Part shown: positions 31,288 through 38,807 of the stretch, one piece after another
Numbering within the stretch: the first letter of the stretch is position 1
Layout: every line of letters starts with the position of its first letter
Source: Providencia alcalifaciens
GTDB taxonomy: Bacteria; Pseudomonadota; Gammaproteobacteria; Enterobacterales; Enterobacteriaceae
Direction of reading: 5' to 3'
Assembly (NCBI RefSeq): GCF_915403165.1
Contig: NZ_OU659204.1
Span: forward strand, 3,658,001-3,722,000
Length of the DNA: 64,000 bases
Position numbers and translations under genes: made by a program
Notes under the pieces: generated by a model
Seen by the model: only the letters and a program-made list of their open reading frames with translations
Database searches by the model: none
Told to the model about the DNA's origin: nothing

Positions 31288-32661
31288 ATGCAACAGAATA
31301 CCGTTCAAATGAAACGTGTACTGACCACCCCTGCGTTAGTATTTTTCGGGCTGGCCTATATGGTGCCACTCGGAATTTTTACCACCTATGGACAAGTGAC
31401 TGTATTAAGTGAAGGGCATCTGCCTATCGCTTATTTAATTACGCTCGCTGCTGTCTTCTTTACTGCCATGAGCTATTGCCGTATGACCAGTGCACTCCCG
31501 CTTTCTGGGTCTGCTTATTCGTATGTGCAAAAAACCTTTGGTGGCACTCTTGGATTTCTTGTTGGTTGGGCACAACTGCTGGATTATCTATTTCTTCCGA
31601 TTATTAACTACATTGCGATTGGGATCTTTGTCCACGAAGCCTTCCCGAACATCCCAATGCCAGTGATAATCTGCTCAACCATCGCTGTTGTCAGCATCAT
31701 GAACATTTTGGGTATCAAATTGGTATCTTGGATGAATATGCTGATTATTCTGATGCAATTTGTCTTCATCGCCATCTTCTTGTACATCTGCTTGCAAAAC
31801 GCGATGGTACTTGATGTTGAAGCACTGATGGCACCACTCACCGTGATGTCATCTCAAGTGTCGGGGCTGTTTGCTGGTGCTGCAGTACTATGCTTAGCAT
31901 TCTTGGGCTTTGATGCCATTTCAACTATGGCCGAAGAGACAAAAGACGCTCGCCGTGCTTTACCGAAAGCGATTTTATATACCGTATTTATTGCGGGAGC
32001 CTTATTTATTGCCATCTCTTACAGCGCACATTTAATGTACCCAGTATGGCAAGATTTTCTCCCTAACACAGATGTCGCAAGTATCGCAGTAATGCAGCAA
32101 GTGGGCGATAAAATGAAGTGGATCGGAGCCTCTTTAATGGCATCGAGCTTTATTACCGCTTATGTTATCGGTGTCTTTGCCTCTGCAATGACCTCGCAAG
32201 CCAGTATCGTGCGTATTTTCTATGCAATGGGTCGTGAAGGTGTGTTACCTCGCTCTATCTTCGCGTATTTGCACCCGCGCCTGAATACACCGGTATATTC
32301 CATTATCTTTGTGGCAATAGCTTCATTGATGTCGCTGGTGTTATCACTCAGCATGGTTGCGTCGATGATTAGCTTTGGTGCACTGATAGCCTTTACCTTT
32401 GTGAACTTATCAGTCATCAAACATTTCTATATTGACCGTAAAGCCTCTTTGGATACGACCAAATTGCTGACTTGCCTGATCATGCCATCGATTGGGGTTG
32501 TTTTAACCTTATGGTTATGGACAAGCTTAGATGCAGAAGCTTTCACAGTCGGTTTATGCTGGCTAGCGGCAGGGGCAGGCTACCTCACGCTTCTGACTCA
32601 TGGTTTTACTCGTCGTCCACCTGCTATCTCTGATGCCGAGACTGAGATGATTATCAATTAA
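31288..32661 (+). CDS. APC-family amine/amino-acid permease, PuuP-like
   Basis: The 457-aa product is a 12-helix transporter of the amino acid-polyamine-organocation superfamily. Its layout resembles the putrescine importer PuuP: VFFGLAYMVPLGIFTTYG, GSAYSYVQKTFGGTLGFLVG, LLDYLFLPIIN, CLAFLGFDAISTMAEETKDA and SFGALIAFTFVNLSV. The substrate cannot be assigned from sequence. ATG 31288 is preferred because AAGGG lies 7 nt upstream; the frame is open from a TTG at 31258. A structured element sits upstream, and a terminator hairpin separates it from the amidohydrolase gene, so any operon would depend on readthrough. It belongs to the segment that replaces yigG-yigF-corA of E. coli. Confidence 0.85.
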   Translation: MQQNTVQMKRVLTTPALVFFGLAYMVPLGIFTTYGQVTVLSEGHLPIAYLITLAAVFFTAMSYCRMTSALPLSGSAYSYVQKTFGGTLGFLVGWAQLLDYLFLPIINYIAIGIFVHEAFPNIPMPVIICSTIAVVSIMNILGIKLVSWMNMLIILMQFVFIAIFLYICLQNAMVLDVEALMAPLTVMSSQVSGLFAGAAVLCLAFLGFDAISTMAEETKDARRALPKAILYTVFIAGALFIAISYSAHLMYPVWQDFLPNTDVASIAVMQQVGDKMKWIGASLMASSFITAYVIGVFASAMTSQASIVRIFYAMGREGVLPRSIFAYLHPRLNTPVYSIIFVAIASLMSLVLSLSMVASMISFGALIAFTFVNLSVIKHFYIDRKASLDTTKLLTCLIMPSIGVVLTLWLWTSLDAEAFTVGLCWLAAGAGYLTLLTHGFTRRPPAISDAETEMIIN

Positions 32662-32684
32662 TCCTCCGGTACCTTTCGTTGATT

Positions 32685-32717
32685 ATGGGGAAGCTTATCT
32701 TCCCCATTGTTTTTTGG
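32685..32717 (+). terminator. Terminator after the permease gene
   Basis: ATGGGGAAG-CTTAT-CTTCCCCAT followed by TGTTTTTT is a good intrinsic terminator 23 nt past the stop. A second small hairpin GGCTCC-GTA-GGAGCC lies at 32722-32736 before the next gene. Confidence 0.8.
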
Positions 32718-32756
32718 TTTTGGCTCCGTAGGAGCCCCTGATACAGACGGTTTACG

Positions 32757-34478
32757 ATGAATAATAAAATTGCTGATGTTATTTATTTCAACGGTTATAT
32801 CTATACCGCAGACAGTCAAAATAGTGTTGTCGACGCTATTGCCTTGAAAGAAGGTTATATTCTTGCAACAGGGACTTCAGATGAATTACATCAATATGTT
32901 GGCCCAGAAACCGAGAGCATCGACCTTGAAGGCAGAATGATGATGCCAGGGATCATCGATGGACATATGCACCCGTTTTGGGGCGGCATTCAGCTGTTTG
33001 GCTGCCATCTTAATTACGAATCCCTCACTATCGACCAAATTTTACAGCGCGTGCAAGATCACCTCGATAAAGATCCTCGCACGGGCGAAAACGATTGGCT
33101 AAAAGTCACTGCCTGGTTACGCCAAGGCATGTTGCCAGCCGGTATTGACATGTACCGTGAAGATATGGACAAGCTCAATACTAAGCGCCCAGTCGTCCTG
33201 TTTTCTAATGACTGCCATACCTTATTAGCCAATAGCCGCGCCCTCGAATTATTCAGGATCACCAAAGAAACCCCTGAGCCATCCGATGGCAAAATTGGTA
33301 AATATAAAAATGGCGAACTCAACGGAATTTTAGAGGATGCGCCTGCCATGCGTGCCGCAGATAGCATTCCGTCTATCCGTGATGAGCAAGCAGTTGAAGT
33401 GGCTGAGTTAGTGCAAAAAGTGCTGAATCAGCAAGGCGTCACGATGGTGATGGATGCCCGCGTTTCTGAACAGCAATTAGAGGCGTTCCACCAACTTCAA
33501 CAACGTGGCGAACTCACTTTACGCTTCCAAGCTGCACGAGAAATCACACCGGATAACACGCCAAATGTTGCCGCGGTCGCCGCTGCCGTCGATAACGCCG
33601 TAGCATTTGCTAAAAAATGGCATCAAGCTGATTGGACTCCAACACCGGGTATCGGTCTGCGTAATATCAAAATGTTCGTGGATGGCGTGTTGCAATATCC
33701 AACTATGACCGCCTCATTATTACAGCCATATCGTGTGAATAAAGGTACTGATTCAGCGCCAAATTGGGTCGAAACCAATAACTACGGCGACCTCTATTTC
33801 ACGGCTGAAATTCTGGATGAGCTGCTCGAAAAAATCGCAGCAGCCGGTTACGATCCTCACTTGCATACCGTCGGTGAAGGTGCCGTCTCTATCGTGCTGG
33901 ATGCCATTGAGAAAATGCGTGCGGCTCACCCAGAGAAAGATATCCGCCCAGGCCTTGCCCATAATGAACTGGTTGATGCCAAAGATTATGCCCGCTTTGC
34001 GCGCCTGAAAACCATTGCATGCTTATCATTCCAGTGGGCAGCACCAACGCCTGAACTGGCTGCTTTCGAGAAAAATATGCTGGGTGAAACCCGTTTCCAA
34101 CAGCTCGAACCTATCGCTAAGTTTATTGATGCGGGTGCAGTCGTTGCCTTTGGTAGCGACTGGCCAATCGATGATTTTGACGAATGGTATGATTTGAAAG
34201 TCGCCGCAACTCGCCGTGGTCGTGATATTGATGGCCAGCCAGCCCCAAGACTGGATAACGACCGTGATATGACCGTGATCGAGGTTTTACGTTCAGCAAC
34301 TATTGATTCTGCTTATGCTCAGCATCGTGAAGACGTTTTAGGATCGCTTGAGGCGGGTAAATTCGCAGATATGATCGTACTGGACCGCAATGTATTTACC
34401 ATCCCTGCGGATGATATTGAAAATGTGAAAGTGCTGCGCACCATTGTGGGCGGAAAAACAGTTCATATCGCTTCGTAG
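32757..34478 (+). CDS. YtcJ-type metal-dependent amidohydrolase
   Basis: The 573-aa protein belongs to the amidohydrolase family 3 (YtcJ/AepA-like, imidazolonepropionase-related). It opens with the small beta-sandwich segment (ADVIYFNGYIYTAD), then the metal motif GIIDGHMHPFWGG with HxH at about 70-72. Further expected ligands are in PHLHTVGEGAV (about 362), LAHNEL (about 402) and the Asp of FGSDWPIDD (about 464). The C-terminal SLEAGKFADMIVLD (about 530) is typical. The natural substrate is unknown; family members act on amides, carbamates or cyclic ureas. It may act with the preceding permease in catabolism, though a terminator lies between. No signal peptide is seen. Confidence 0.85.
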   Translation: MNNKIADVIYFNGYIYTADSQNSVVDAIALKEGYILATGTSDELHQYVGPETESIDLEGRMMMPGIIDGHMHPFWGGIQLFGCHLNYESLTIDQILQRVQDHLDKDPRTGENDWLKVTAWLRQGMLPAGIDMYREDMDKLNTKRPVVLFSNDCHTLLANSRALELFRITKETPEPSDGKIGKYKNGELNGILEDAPAMRAADSIPSIRDEQAVEVAELVQKVLNQQGVTMVMDARVSEQQLEAFHQLQQRGELTLRFQAAREITPDNTPNVAAVAAAVDNAVAFAKKWHQADWTPTPGIGLRNIKMFVDGVLQYPTMTASLLQPYRVNKGTDSAPNWVETNNYGDLYFTAEILDELLEKIAAAGYDPHLHTVGEGAVSIVLDAIEKMRAAHPEKDIRPGLAHNELVDAKDYARFARLKTIACLSFQWAAPTPELAAFEKNMLGETRFQQLEPIAKFIDAGAVVAFGSDWPIDDFDEWYDLKVAATRRGRDIDGQPAPRLDNDRDMTVIEVLRSATIDSAYAQHREDVLGSLEAGKFADMIVLDRNVFTIPADDIENVKVLRTIVGGKTVHIAS

Positions 34479-34503
34479 TTTTTTTAATGCGTTAAAATAG
34501 TAA

Positions 34504-34535
34504 AAAGAGCCCCAATTATATTGGGGCTCTTTAGT
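34504..34535. terminator. Terminator after the amidohydrolase gene
   Basis: AAAGAGCCCCAA-TTATA-TTGGGGCTCTTT is a perfect 12-bp stem with T on one side and A on the other. It can terminate in both directions, serving the amidohydrolase gene on the plus strand. Confidence 0.88.
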
Positions 34536-34565
34536 TTGGGTGCTTAATATCCCAACCGGTAATAA

Positions 34566-34631
34566 GAAAGAAGAAAGAGTGGGGAATTAATTGTTATTAA
34601 ACTGAATTAATTCAAATTAACTTCCCCACTC
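34566..34631 (-). terminator. 3' terminator of the hok-like mRNA
   Basis: On the minus strand GAGTGGGGAA plus TTAATT pairs with AATTAATTCCCCACTC (one bulged base), followed by TTTCTTCTTTC. It begins 6 nt past the stop of the 48-codon toxin gene. A long, stable 3' end is typical of hok messages. Confidence 0.75.
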
Positions 34632-34636
34632 GATGA

Positions 34637-34783
34637 TTAATTGATTTCGTAATCCAATTTCACCTGAACGACTGTATTATCATTATCAATATTCAAATAG
34701 CTTAATCTATCCTTTATTAAAAATGAGCAACCCAGTATTGTTACGCAAATAGAAACTACAGCTATCATTGCGTACTTTGTCAT
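34637..34783 (-). CDS. Hok/Gef-family membrane toxin, 48 aa
   Basis: This 48-codon frame is too short for most gene callers. It starts MTKYAMIAVVSICVTILGCS, has one hydrophobic helix at about 5-23, then a charged junction LIKDRLSYL and a short periplasmic-type tail with VVQVKLDYEIN. Order and residues parallel Hok/Gef toxins (KAMIVALIVICIT, then TRKDLCE, then EVAVFTAYE), which depolarise the inner membrane. The usual Cys of the LCE motif is Ser here (RLSYL). AAGGAG lies two bases upstream of the ATG, so translation may depend on coupling to the overlapping upstream frame, as hok depends on mok. A terminator-ended RNA is predicted on the opposite strand across the leader. Type I toxin-antitoxin assignment rests on these features together. 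Confidence 0.8.
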   Translation of the reverse strand: MTKYAMIAVVSICVTILGCSFLIKDRLSYLNIDNDNTVVQVKLDYEIN

Positions 34784-34862
34784 TTCTCCTTGACCTCTCT
34801 TTTATTAAGAGGCACACTCCCGATTGTGTGGTTGGGAGTGTAGCCTCGTTGGTGAATATCAC
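34707..34862 (-). CDS. Possible mok-like overlapping reading frame
   Basis: An open frame on the same strand, in another phase, runs through the leader into the toxin gene and stops at 34707, 77 nt inside it. In hok systems such a frame (mok) must be translated for hok to be translated. The frame is open as far up as 34919; the exact start is not determined (a GTG near 34862 is one candidate, used for the coordinate). Its residues have no recognisable fold, as for other Mok peptides. Confidence 0.4.
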   Translation of the reverse strand: MIFTNEATLPTTQSGVCLLIKERSRRNDKVRNDSCSFYLRNNTGLLIFNKG

Positions 34863-34880
34863 TAACGGGGCTTTTTCTTT
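34824..34880 (+). ncRNA. Candidate Sok-like antisense RNA
   Basis: On the strand opposite the toxin message, TTGACC (34790-34795) and a weak CACACT (34813-34818) are spaced 17 bp apart, predicting a start near 34824. The transcript would end at a strong terminator, GCCTCGTTGGTG-AATAT-CACTAACGGGGC followed by TTTTTCTTT (34843-34880), giving about 57 nt. It is fully complementary to the leader upstream of the toxin start, the layout of sok. Start site and promoter are predictions. Confidence 0.6.
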
Positions 34881-34920
34881 CCCAGACCAAAAATAAATGC
34901 TTGAACTGAGTAAGATCAAG

Positions 34921-35213
34921 CACCCAGCAAGAGAGTAGCAAAGTTAAAATAGCGAAAATATACCTGTTTACGCTTATCTTAATGAAATATTTTTATAATA
35001 TTCAAATCTAGAATTAAATATAAATTTGAGTTTTTCATTATTATTTATCATGAAAACTATTAGTTTATAAAATAATTAATTACTCATTTATTAATCACTT
35101 TAGGATAAAGATTAATTTTACACTTTTTTTCTTTTCTCTCTTGCAAATGAAAAAAGTTCCCGTTAATATCCGCCGCGTTTTCATTCATTCAATTCACTGC
35201 GAGGAGGTTCATC
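34921..35213. other. AT-rich region upstream of the rtcB-prfH locus
   Basis: Nearly 300 bp with no gene. It should hold the rtcB-prfH promoter and the upstream end of the hok-like transcription unit. I did not recognise a sigma-54 TGGCAC-N5-TTGC element such as drives the E. coli rtcBA operon, nor a LexA box. Confidence 0.4.
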
Positions 35214-35258
35214 ATGACAACAATTAATCAAACTCTTTGCGGGCAGCCTCAGAAATAG
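35214..35258 (+). CDS. Possible 14-codon leader peptide before rtcB
   Basis: ATG at 35214 is preceded by a near-ideal ribosome-binding site, GAGGAGG, at 6 nt spacing. The frame encodes MTTINQTLCGQPQK and stops at TAG. The following rtcB gene, 101 nt downstream, has no comparable ribosome-binding site. This contrast suggests translational or transcriptional control by a short leader, but no competing hairpins or terminator were established. It may be chance. Confidence 0.4.
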   Translation: MTTINQTLCGQPQK

Positions 35259-35359
35259 TCTTAGACGTTATAAATCGTTTTAAACGTTAGTTCAGCTATC
35301 TTCTCAAAACTTGCCTGCTAATCACCTTATTTTTCACATTAAAAATGAGTTAATAGCTT

Positions 35360-36493
35360 ATGGGCAATACCCTTCATTCTGTCGGTGAACACGTTAGTTA
35401 TATCGCGACAGAATCTACATGGATTGAAAGTAAAGCAATCCAACAATTACAAACAACCGCTAATTTACCCAACATGGTTTCTGTGGTCGGCATGCCTGAC
35501 TTACACCCAGGACGTGGCTATCCAATTGGCGCAGCATTTTTCTCGGTTAAACGCTTCTATCCGGCGTTAGTCGGTAATGATATTGGCTGTGGCATGAGCC
35601 TGTTCCAAACCGATATCAAGCGTGCCAAAGTTAACTTGGATAAGCTGGAAAAACAGCTATCTGAAATGACGGATCATGCGCCATTAGAGTGGTTAGATGA
35701 GCACGTTCCTGAATCCATGAAATCCCATGATTTTATGGCATCACTCAGCTCCATCGGTGGTGGTAACCATTTCGCGGAGTTTCAATCCGTCGATAAAATC
35801 ATAAACCAAGAACTGTTTGAGCAAAGCGGCCTTGATAAACAAAAATTACTGTTGCTCGTGCACAGTGGCTCGCGTGGTTTGGGGCAATCTATTCTACGCC
35901 AGCATATTGAGCAACATAGCCATAATGGGCTGGATGAACAATCTGAAGAGGCGGAAACTTACCTCAACGCACACCAAGACGCCCTACAGTTCGCACAAAT
36001 CAACCGCCAATTGATTGGGCTGCGCATGATGCAGCAAGTTAAAGCCTCTGGAGAGCAACGTTTCAGCCTCAACCATAATCTTGTTGAGCCATGCCGTATC
36101 AGCGGCATTGACGGCTGGTTACACCGTAAAGGAGCCACCCCCTCTGATAGAGGTTTTGTGGTTATCCCCGGCTCTCGCGGCGATTACAGCTATTTAGTCG
36201 CGCCGACTGCCAATGATTTGAGCTTAAATTCCCTTGCCCATGGCGCAGGGCGAAAATGGATGCGAACGGAATGCAAAGGTCGTTTATCACATAAATATAC
36301 GCCATTGCAGCTATCCCGAACCACTTTAGGCAGCCGCGTTATTTGTGCAAACAAACAATTGATTTATGAAGAAGCGCCGCAATCCTATAAATCCATTGAG
36401 ACCGTTATCGAAAGCATGGTAAACGTCGGCATCATTCAGGTTATTGCCCGTTTAGCGCCGGTGATCACTTATAAAACGAGCGGAGATTGTTAA
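35360..36493 (+). CDS. rtcB: RtcB-family RNA ligase paired with PrfH
   Basis: RtcB joins RNA 2',3'-cyclic phosphate or 3'-phosphate ends to 5'-OH ends using GTP and Mn2+. The product is 377 aa, of the shorter type found beside prfH (RtcB2). Metal ligands and active-site residues are visible: NDIGCG with D74 and C77, GGGNHF with H137, VHSGSRGLG with H168, NHN with H239, and the guanylylated histidine in SLAHGAGRKW at H294. It overlaps prfH by one base (TAATG). RtcB2-PrfH pairs have been linked to repair of ribosomes cut in the 16S decoding region; that role here is inference. The ribosome-binding site is poor. Confidence 0.93.
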   Translation: MGNTLHSVGEHVSYIATESTWIESKAIQQLQTTANLPNMVSVVGMPDLHPGRGYPIGAAFFSVKRFYPALVGNDIGCGMSLFQTDIKRAKVNLDKLEKQLSEMTDHAPLEWLDEHVPESMKSHDFMASLSSIGGGNHFAEFQSVDKIINQELFEQSGLDKQKLLLLVHSGSRGLGQSILRQHIEQHSHNGLDEQSEEAETYLNAHQDALQFAQINRQLIGLRMMQQVKASGEQRFSLNHNLVEPCRISGIDGWLHRKGATPSDRGFVVIPGSRGDYSYLVAPTANDLSLNSLAHGAGRKWMRTECKGRLSHKYTPLQLSRTTLGSRVICANKQLIYEEAPQSYKSIETVIESMVNVGIIQVIARLAPVITYKTSGDC

Positions 36494-37104
36494 TGACATT
36501 ATTACAATTTTCTTCAGCTCAAGGCCCTGATGAGTGCTGTATCGCCGTGGAAAAAGCGTTTTCCTGCTTTTTAAAAGAGGCGACTTTGTTAGATGTTCAG
36601 GTTGATGTGTTGGAATCTTTTCCCTCAAAACAGGGGCTAAAGTCAGTGCTAGTCTCCTTAGAGGGGAAACAGAGCGACCAATTGGTCAACGCATGGAGTG
36701 GAACCGTTCAATGGCAATGTCAAAGCCCACTGAGACCACGTCATAAACGTAAAAATTGGTTTATTAGCGTGATAGCATTTTCGCCTATCCACCCCTTAGA
36801 AGAGAGTGAAATCGAATATGAATTTACAAAATCTCAAGGGGCTGGTGGTCAGCATGTGAATAAAACCTGTTCCGCAGTACGTGCTAAACATATTGCAACG
36901 GGGATTAGTGTGAAAGTCCAATCAGAACGTAGCCAGCATGCGAATAAGAAGCTGGCAAAAGAGCTAATTCATTGGAAACTCAGTGAATTTCAATCTCAGC
37001 AACTGAGCACTCTAGATAAGCAGCGCCACCTTTCTCATTACCAAATTGAGCGAGGAAATGCCGCATTAGTTTTTGCTGGAAAAGAGTTTAAGCGGGTTAA
37101 CTAA
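36493..37104 (+). CDS. prfH: PrfH, GGQ-bearing release-factor homologue
   Basis: PrfH is a release-factor paralogue lacking the stop-codon-reading domain and carrying the peptidyl-tRNA hydrolysis motif. From ATG 36493 (GGAG 7 nt upstream) the product is 203 aa. The catalytic loop GAGGQHVNKT places GGQ at residues 118-120, followed by the basic helix SERSQHANKKLAKELIHWKL. It starts on the last base of rtcB stop, so the two are tightly coupled. Known model: PrfH frees the nascent chain from ribosomes damaged at the decoding centre so that RtcB can reseal the rRNA. No RF2-like SPF tripeptide is expected or seen. Confidence 0.92.
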   Translation: MTLLQFSSAQGPDECCIAVEKAFSCFLKEATLLDVQVDVLESFPSKQGLKSVLVSLEGKQSDQLVNAWSGTVQWQCQSPLRPRHKRKNWFISVIAFSPIHPLEESEIEYEFTKSQGAGGQHVNKTCSAVRAKHIATGISVKVQSERSQHANKKLAKELIHWKLSEFQSQQLSTLDKQRHLSHYQIERGNAALVFAGKEFKRVN

Positions 37105-37108
37105 GTTA

Positions 37109-37139
37109 TGGGAAGCCACAGTAAATCTGTGGCTTCCCA
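37109..37139. terminator. Hairpin between prfH and a convergent gene
   Basis: TGGGAAGCCACAG (37109-37121) and CTGTGGCTTCCCA (37127-37139) form a perfect 13-bp stem with a 5-nt loop. It lies between convergent prfH and the 227-aa gene and could serve both, although T-tracts are weak on both sides. Confidence 0.7.
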
Positions 37140-37148
37140 ATTTACGCC

Positions 37149-37832
37149 CTAGTAGCAATACTGAGTACCAAGATAAATTTCACAATAAGTAGCATTCGTT
37201 TCAAATGCCTTTAGCATTTGGTTATCCATCGAGCTACTCTCTACCGACTCAAGTTGTGCCATTTGTTCAATCATCATCGATGCATTTTCATAGCCATTAA
37301 AACAGTCCGAAATTCGCGGCCCATTCATTTTCATTAATGTATCATTTGCAACCTCACTGAATTGAAGATATTGACCATTTAAATCATAAAACTTCTCATC
37401 CATTTCCAATTTATTATTATAAAGTGACCATACTGCTTGCTGAATTAACGGCGTTGACGATAGATTTTTTTTAGGGAAAATAGCCGATTTTTGAGGTAGT
37501 GAATCTATAATGGATTGTAATTCATTAATAAAATCCACTGCATTTTCTAAATTATCGCTATATTCTAAATCATTCATGTAGTTATCAATTTTTGTTATTG
37601 CAGCTTCATAGCTGGAATATCTTTTTTGGTTAATTCTAATATCTCTTTCCGCTTGTGAAATATATCTGTCTGTAGGCTTTTTATCTTTCGTTAAAATTGA
37701 ACCATCTCTACCAGTGAGCTCTTTTAAATCACTCAAATATTTTTTATGGTTCCCTTCATGTTTTTTAAAAGATTCTTTGTACTCTTCAAAGTTTGATTTA
37801 AATTGGTTAAATGCATTTTTTAAATTAATCAT
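37149..37832 (-). CDS. Unrecognised helical protein with a C-terminal Cys pair (1)
   Basis: I do not recognise this protein, 227 aa from ATG 37832 (AAGGA 8 nt upstream; an ATG at 37841 is too close to it). It is almost wholly predicted helical and hydrophilic, rich in Asn, Lys, Glu and Tyr (FNQFKSNFEEYKESFKKHEG), with no signal peptide or membrane helix. It ends in a short aromatic tail with two cysteines, YCEIYLGTQYCY. The gene is much more AT-rich than its neighbours, with codons to match, which suggests acquisition. The protein encoded at 38808-39587 has the same design: long helical body and a two-Cys tail. Both flank the dioxygenase gene. Possible roles include toxin, effector or structural protein; none can be assigned. 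Confidence 0.75.
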   Translation of the reverse strand: MINLKNAFNQFKSNFEEYKESFKKHEGNHKKYLSDLKELTGRDGSILTKDKKPTDRYISQAERDIRINQKRYSSYEAAITKIDNYMNDLEYSDNLENAVDFINELQSIIDSLPQKSAIFPKKNLSSTPLIQQAVWSLYNNKLEMDEKFYDLNGQYLQFSEVANDTLMKMNGPRISDCFNGYENASMMIEQMAQLESVESSSMDNQMLKAFETNATYCEIYLGTQYCY

Positions 37833-38024
37833 ATAATTCATCCTTTATTTATATTTAAATTAATAAAAATTCATTATCTTTATGCCAACCAAGATAATAG
37901 ATTTAAAATAAAGGCAGGTAGTTTAAAAAACAAAATTATTATTTATATATAAGTTGTAGTTTTATTACTATGGTAATTAGTTTACAGCCCACCCCTTTGC
38001 AGAGGCGGCATAGACGAGAAAGGG

Positions 38025-38609
38025 CTACAGTATTTTTTCAGTCAGGAACCAACCGGCAATACTTTCACGCTTTTTTTGGGTAGGTAAAACTTCATGGGGA
38101 AAATCTTCAGACATAAAAAATACCATGCGCCCTGCTAGCGGATCTAAGGTGAATAGCTCACTATCCTGCAAGTCATACATCACAATTTCGCCACCATCCC
38201 CCTGTTTCCATGATTCATTCATATATAGCACTGTGGTGATTTTACGGCGTCCTTGTCCACGGAAATTATCGACATGCTTTTTGTAGAATCCACCATTAGG
38301 ATAACGGCAAAAATGGGTTTCAAAATCCCGTAATCCAAGAAATAACTGGCCGTTAAGCGCCTGACGTAAGTTCTCCATTTTATCTAAGTAATGTACGACT
38401 GGCTCTCCCATTTCAGGTTCAAGCCACACCGTTTGGTCACCGCGGATAGTTTTATTGCCTTGCAACGTGTCTTGATGACCAATACGTGCATCTTGCAGCG
38501 TATCGGGGATACAACGTTTAATAGCCTGAATATCTGACAGGTTCAGAAAATCGTCCCACACATACCAACCCTGAGTGGAAAGTGAATCAATAAGTTTATT
38601 GATAGACAT
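38025..38609 (-). CDS. 2OG-Fe(II) dioxygenase, PHD/SM-20-like prolyl hydroxylase
   Basis: This 194-aa protein is a 2-oxoglutarate and Fe(II) dependent dioxygenase. The iron ligands are H112 and D114 in KKHVDNF and H172 in FPHEVLP; R181 in KRESIAGWF should bind 2-oxoglutarate. The stretch RRKITTVLYMNESWKQGDGG, then MYD and LAGRMVFF, resembles the bacterial relatives of the animal HIF prolyl hydroxylases, including Pseudomonas PPHD, which hydroxylates a proline of EF-Tu. EF-Tu as substrate here is inference. Base composition is nearer to the core genome than that of the two flanking genes. It is separated from both by 180-200 nt, so it is likely transcribed alone. Confidence 0.85.
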   Translation of the reverse strand: MSINKLIDSLSTQGWYVWDDFLNLSDIQAIKRCIPDTLQDARIGHQDTLQGNKTIRGDQTVWLEPEMGEPVVHYLDKMENLRQALNGQLFLGLRDFETHFCRYPNGGFYKKHVDNFRGQGRRKITTVLYMNESWKQGDGGEIVMYDLQDSELFTLDPLAGRMVFFMSEDFPHEVLPTQKKRESIAGWFLTEKIL

Positions 38610-38755
38610 GATGAATCTATAGATGGTGATTAGGTAAGATTTTATACTTGATTAGCGGAAAAAATTAAAATAAAAAACGTAAATCTTAATGATTCAATTG
38701 GCAAATCAAAGGTAAATATCTCCCTATCAAAGAATCGTCATTCTCGATTGAAAAT

Positions 38756-38779
38756 GGCGCTTAAAAATATTTAAGCGCC
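38756..38779 (-). terminator. Terminator after the 260-aa helical protein gene
   Basis: GGCGCTTAAA-AATA-TTTAAGCGCC, a perfect 10-bp stem, lies 28 nt beyond the stop on the minus strand and is followed by ATTTTC. It separates this gene from the dioxygenase gene. Confidence 0.65.
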
Positions 38780-38807
38780 AAACAAGACTAAAATTAAGGT
38801 GTTATAC

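Noticed and set aside
38756..38779. Perfect palindrome considered as a transposon end
   Set aside because: It has terminator geometry 28 nt after a stop codon, and no partner repeat or transposase is nearby.
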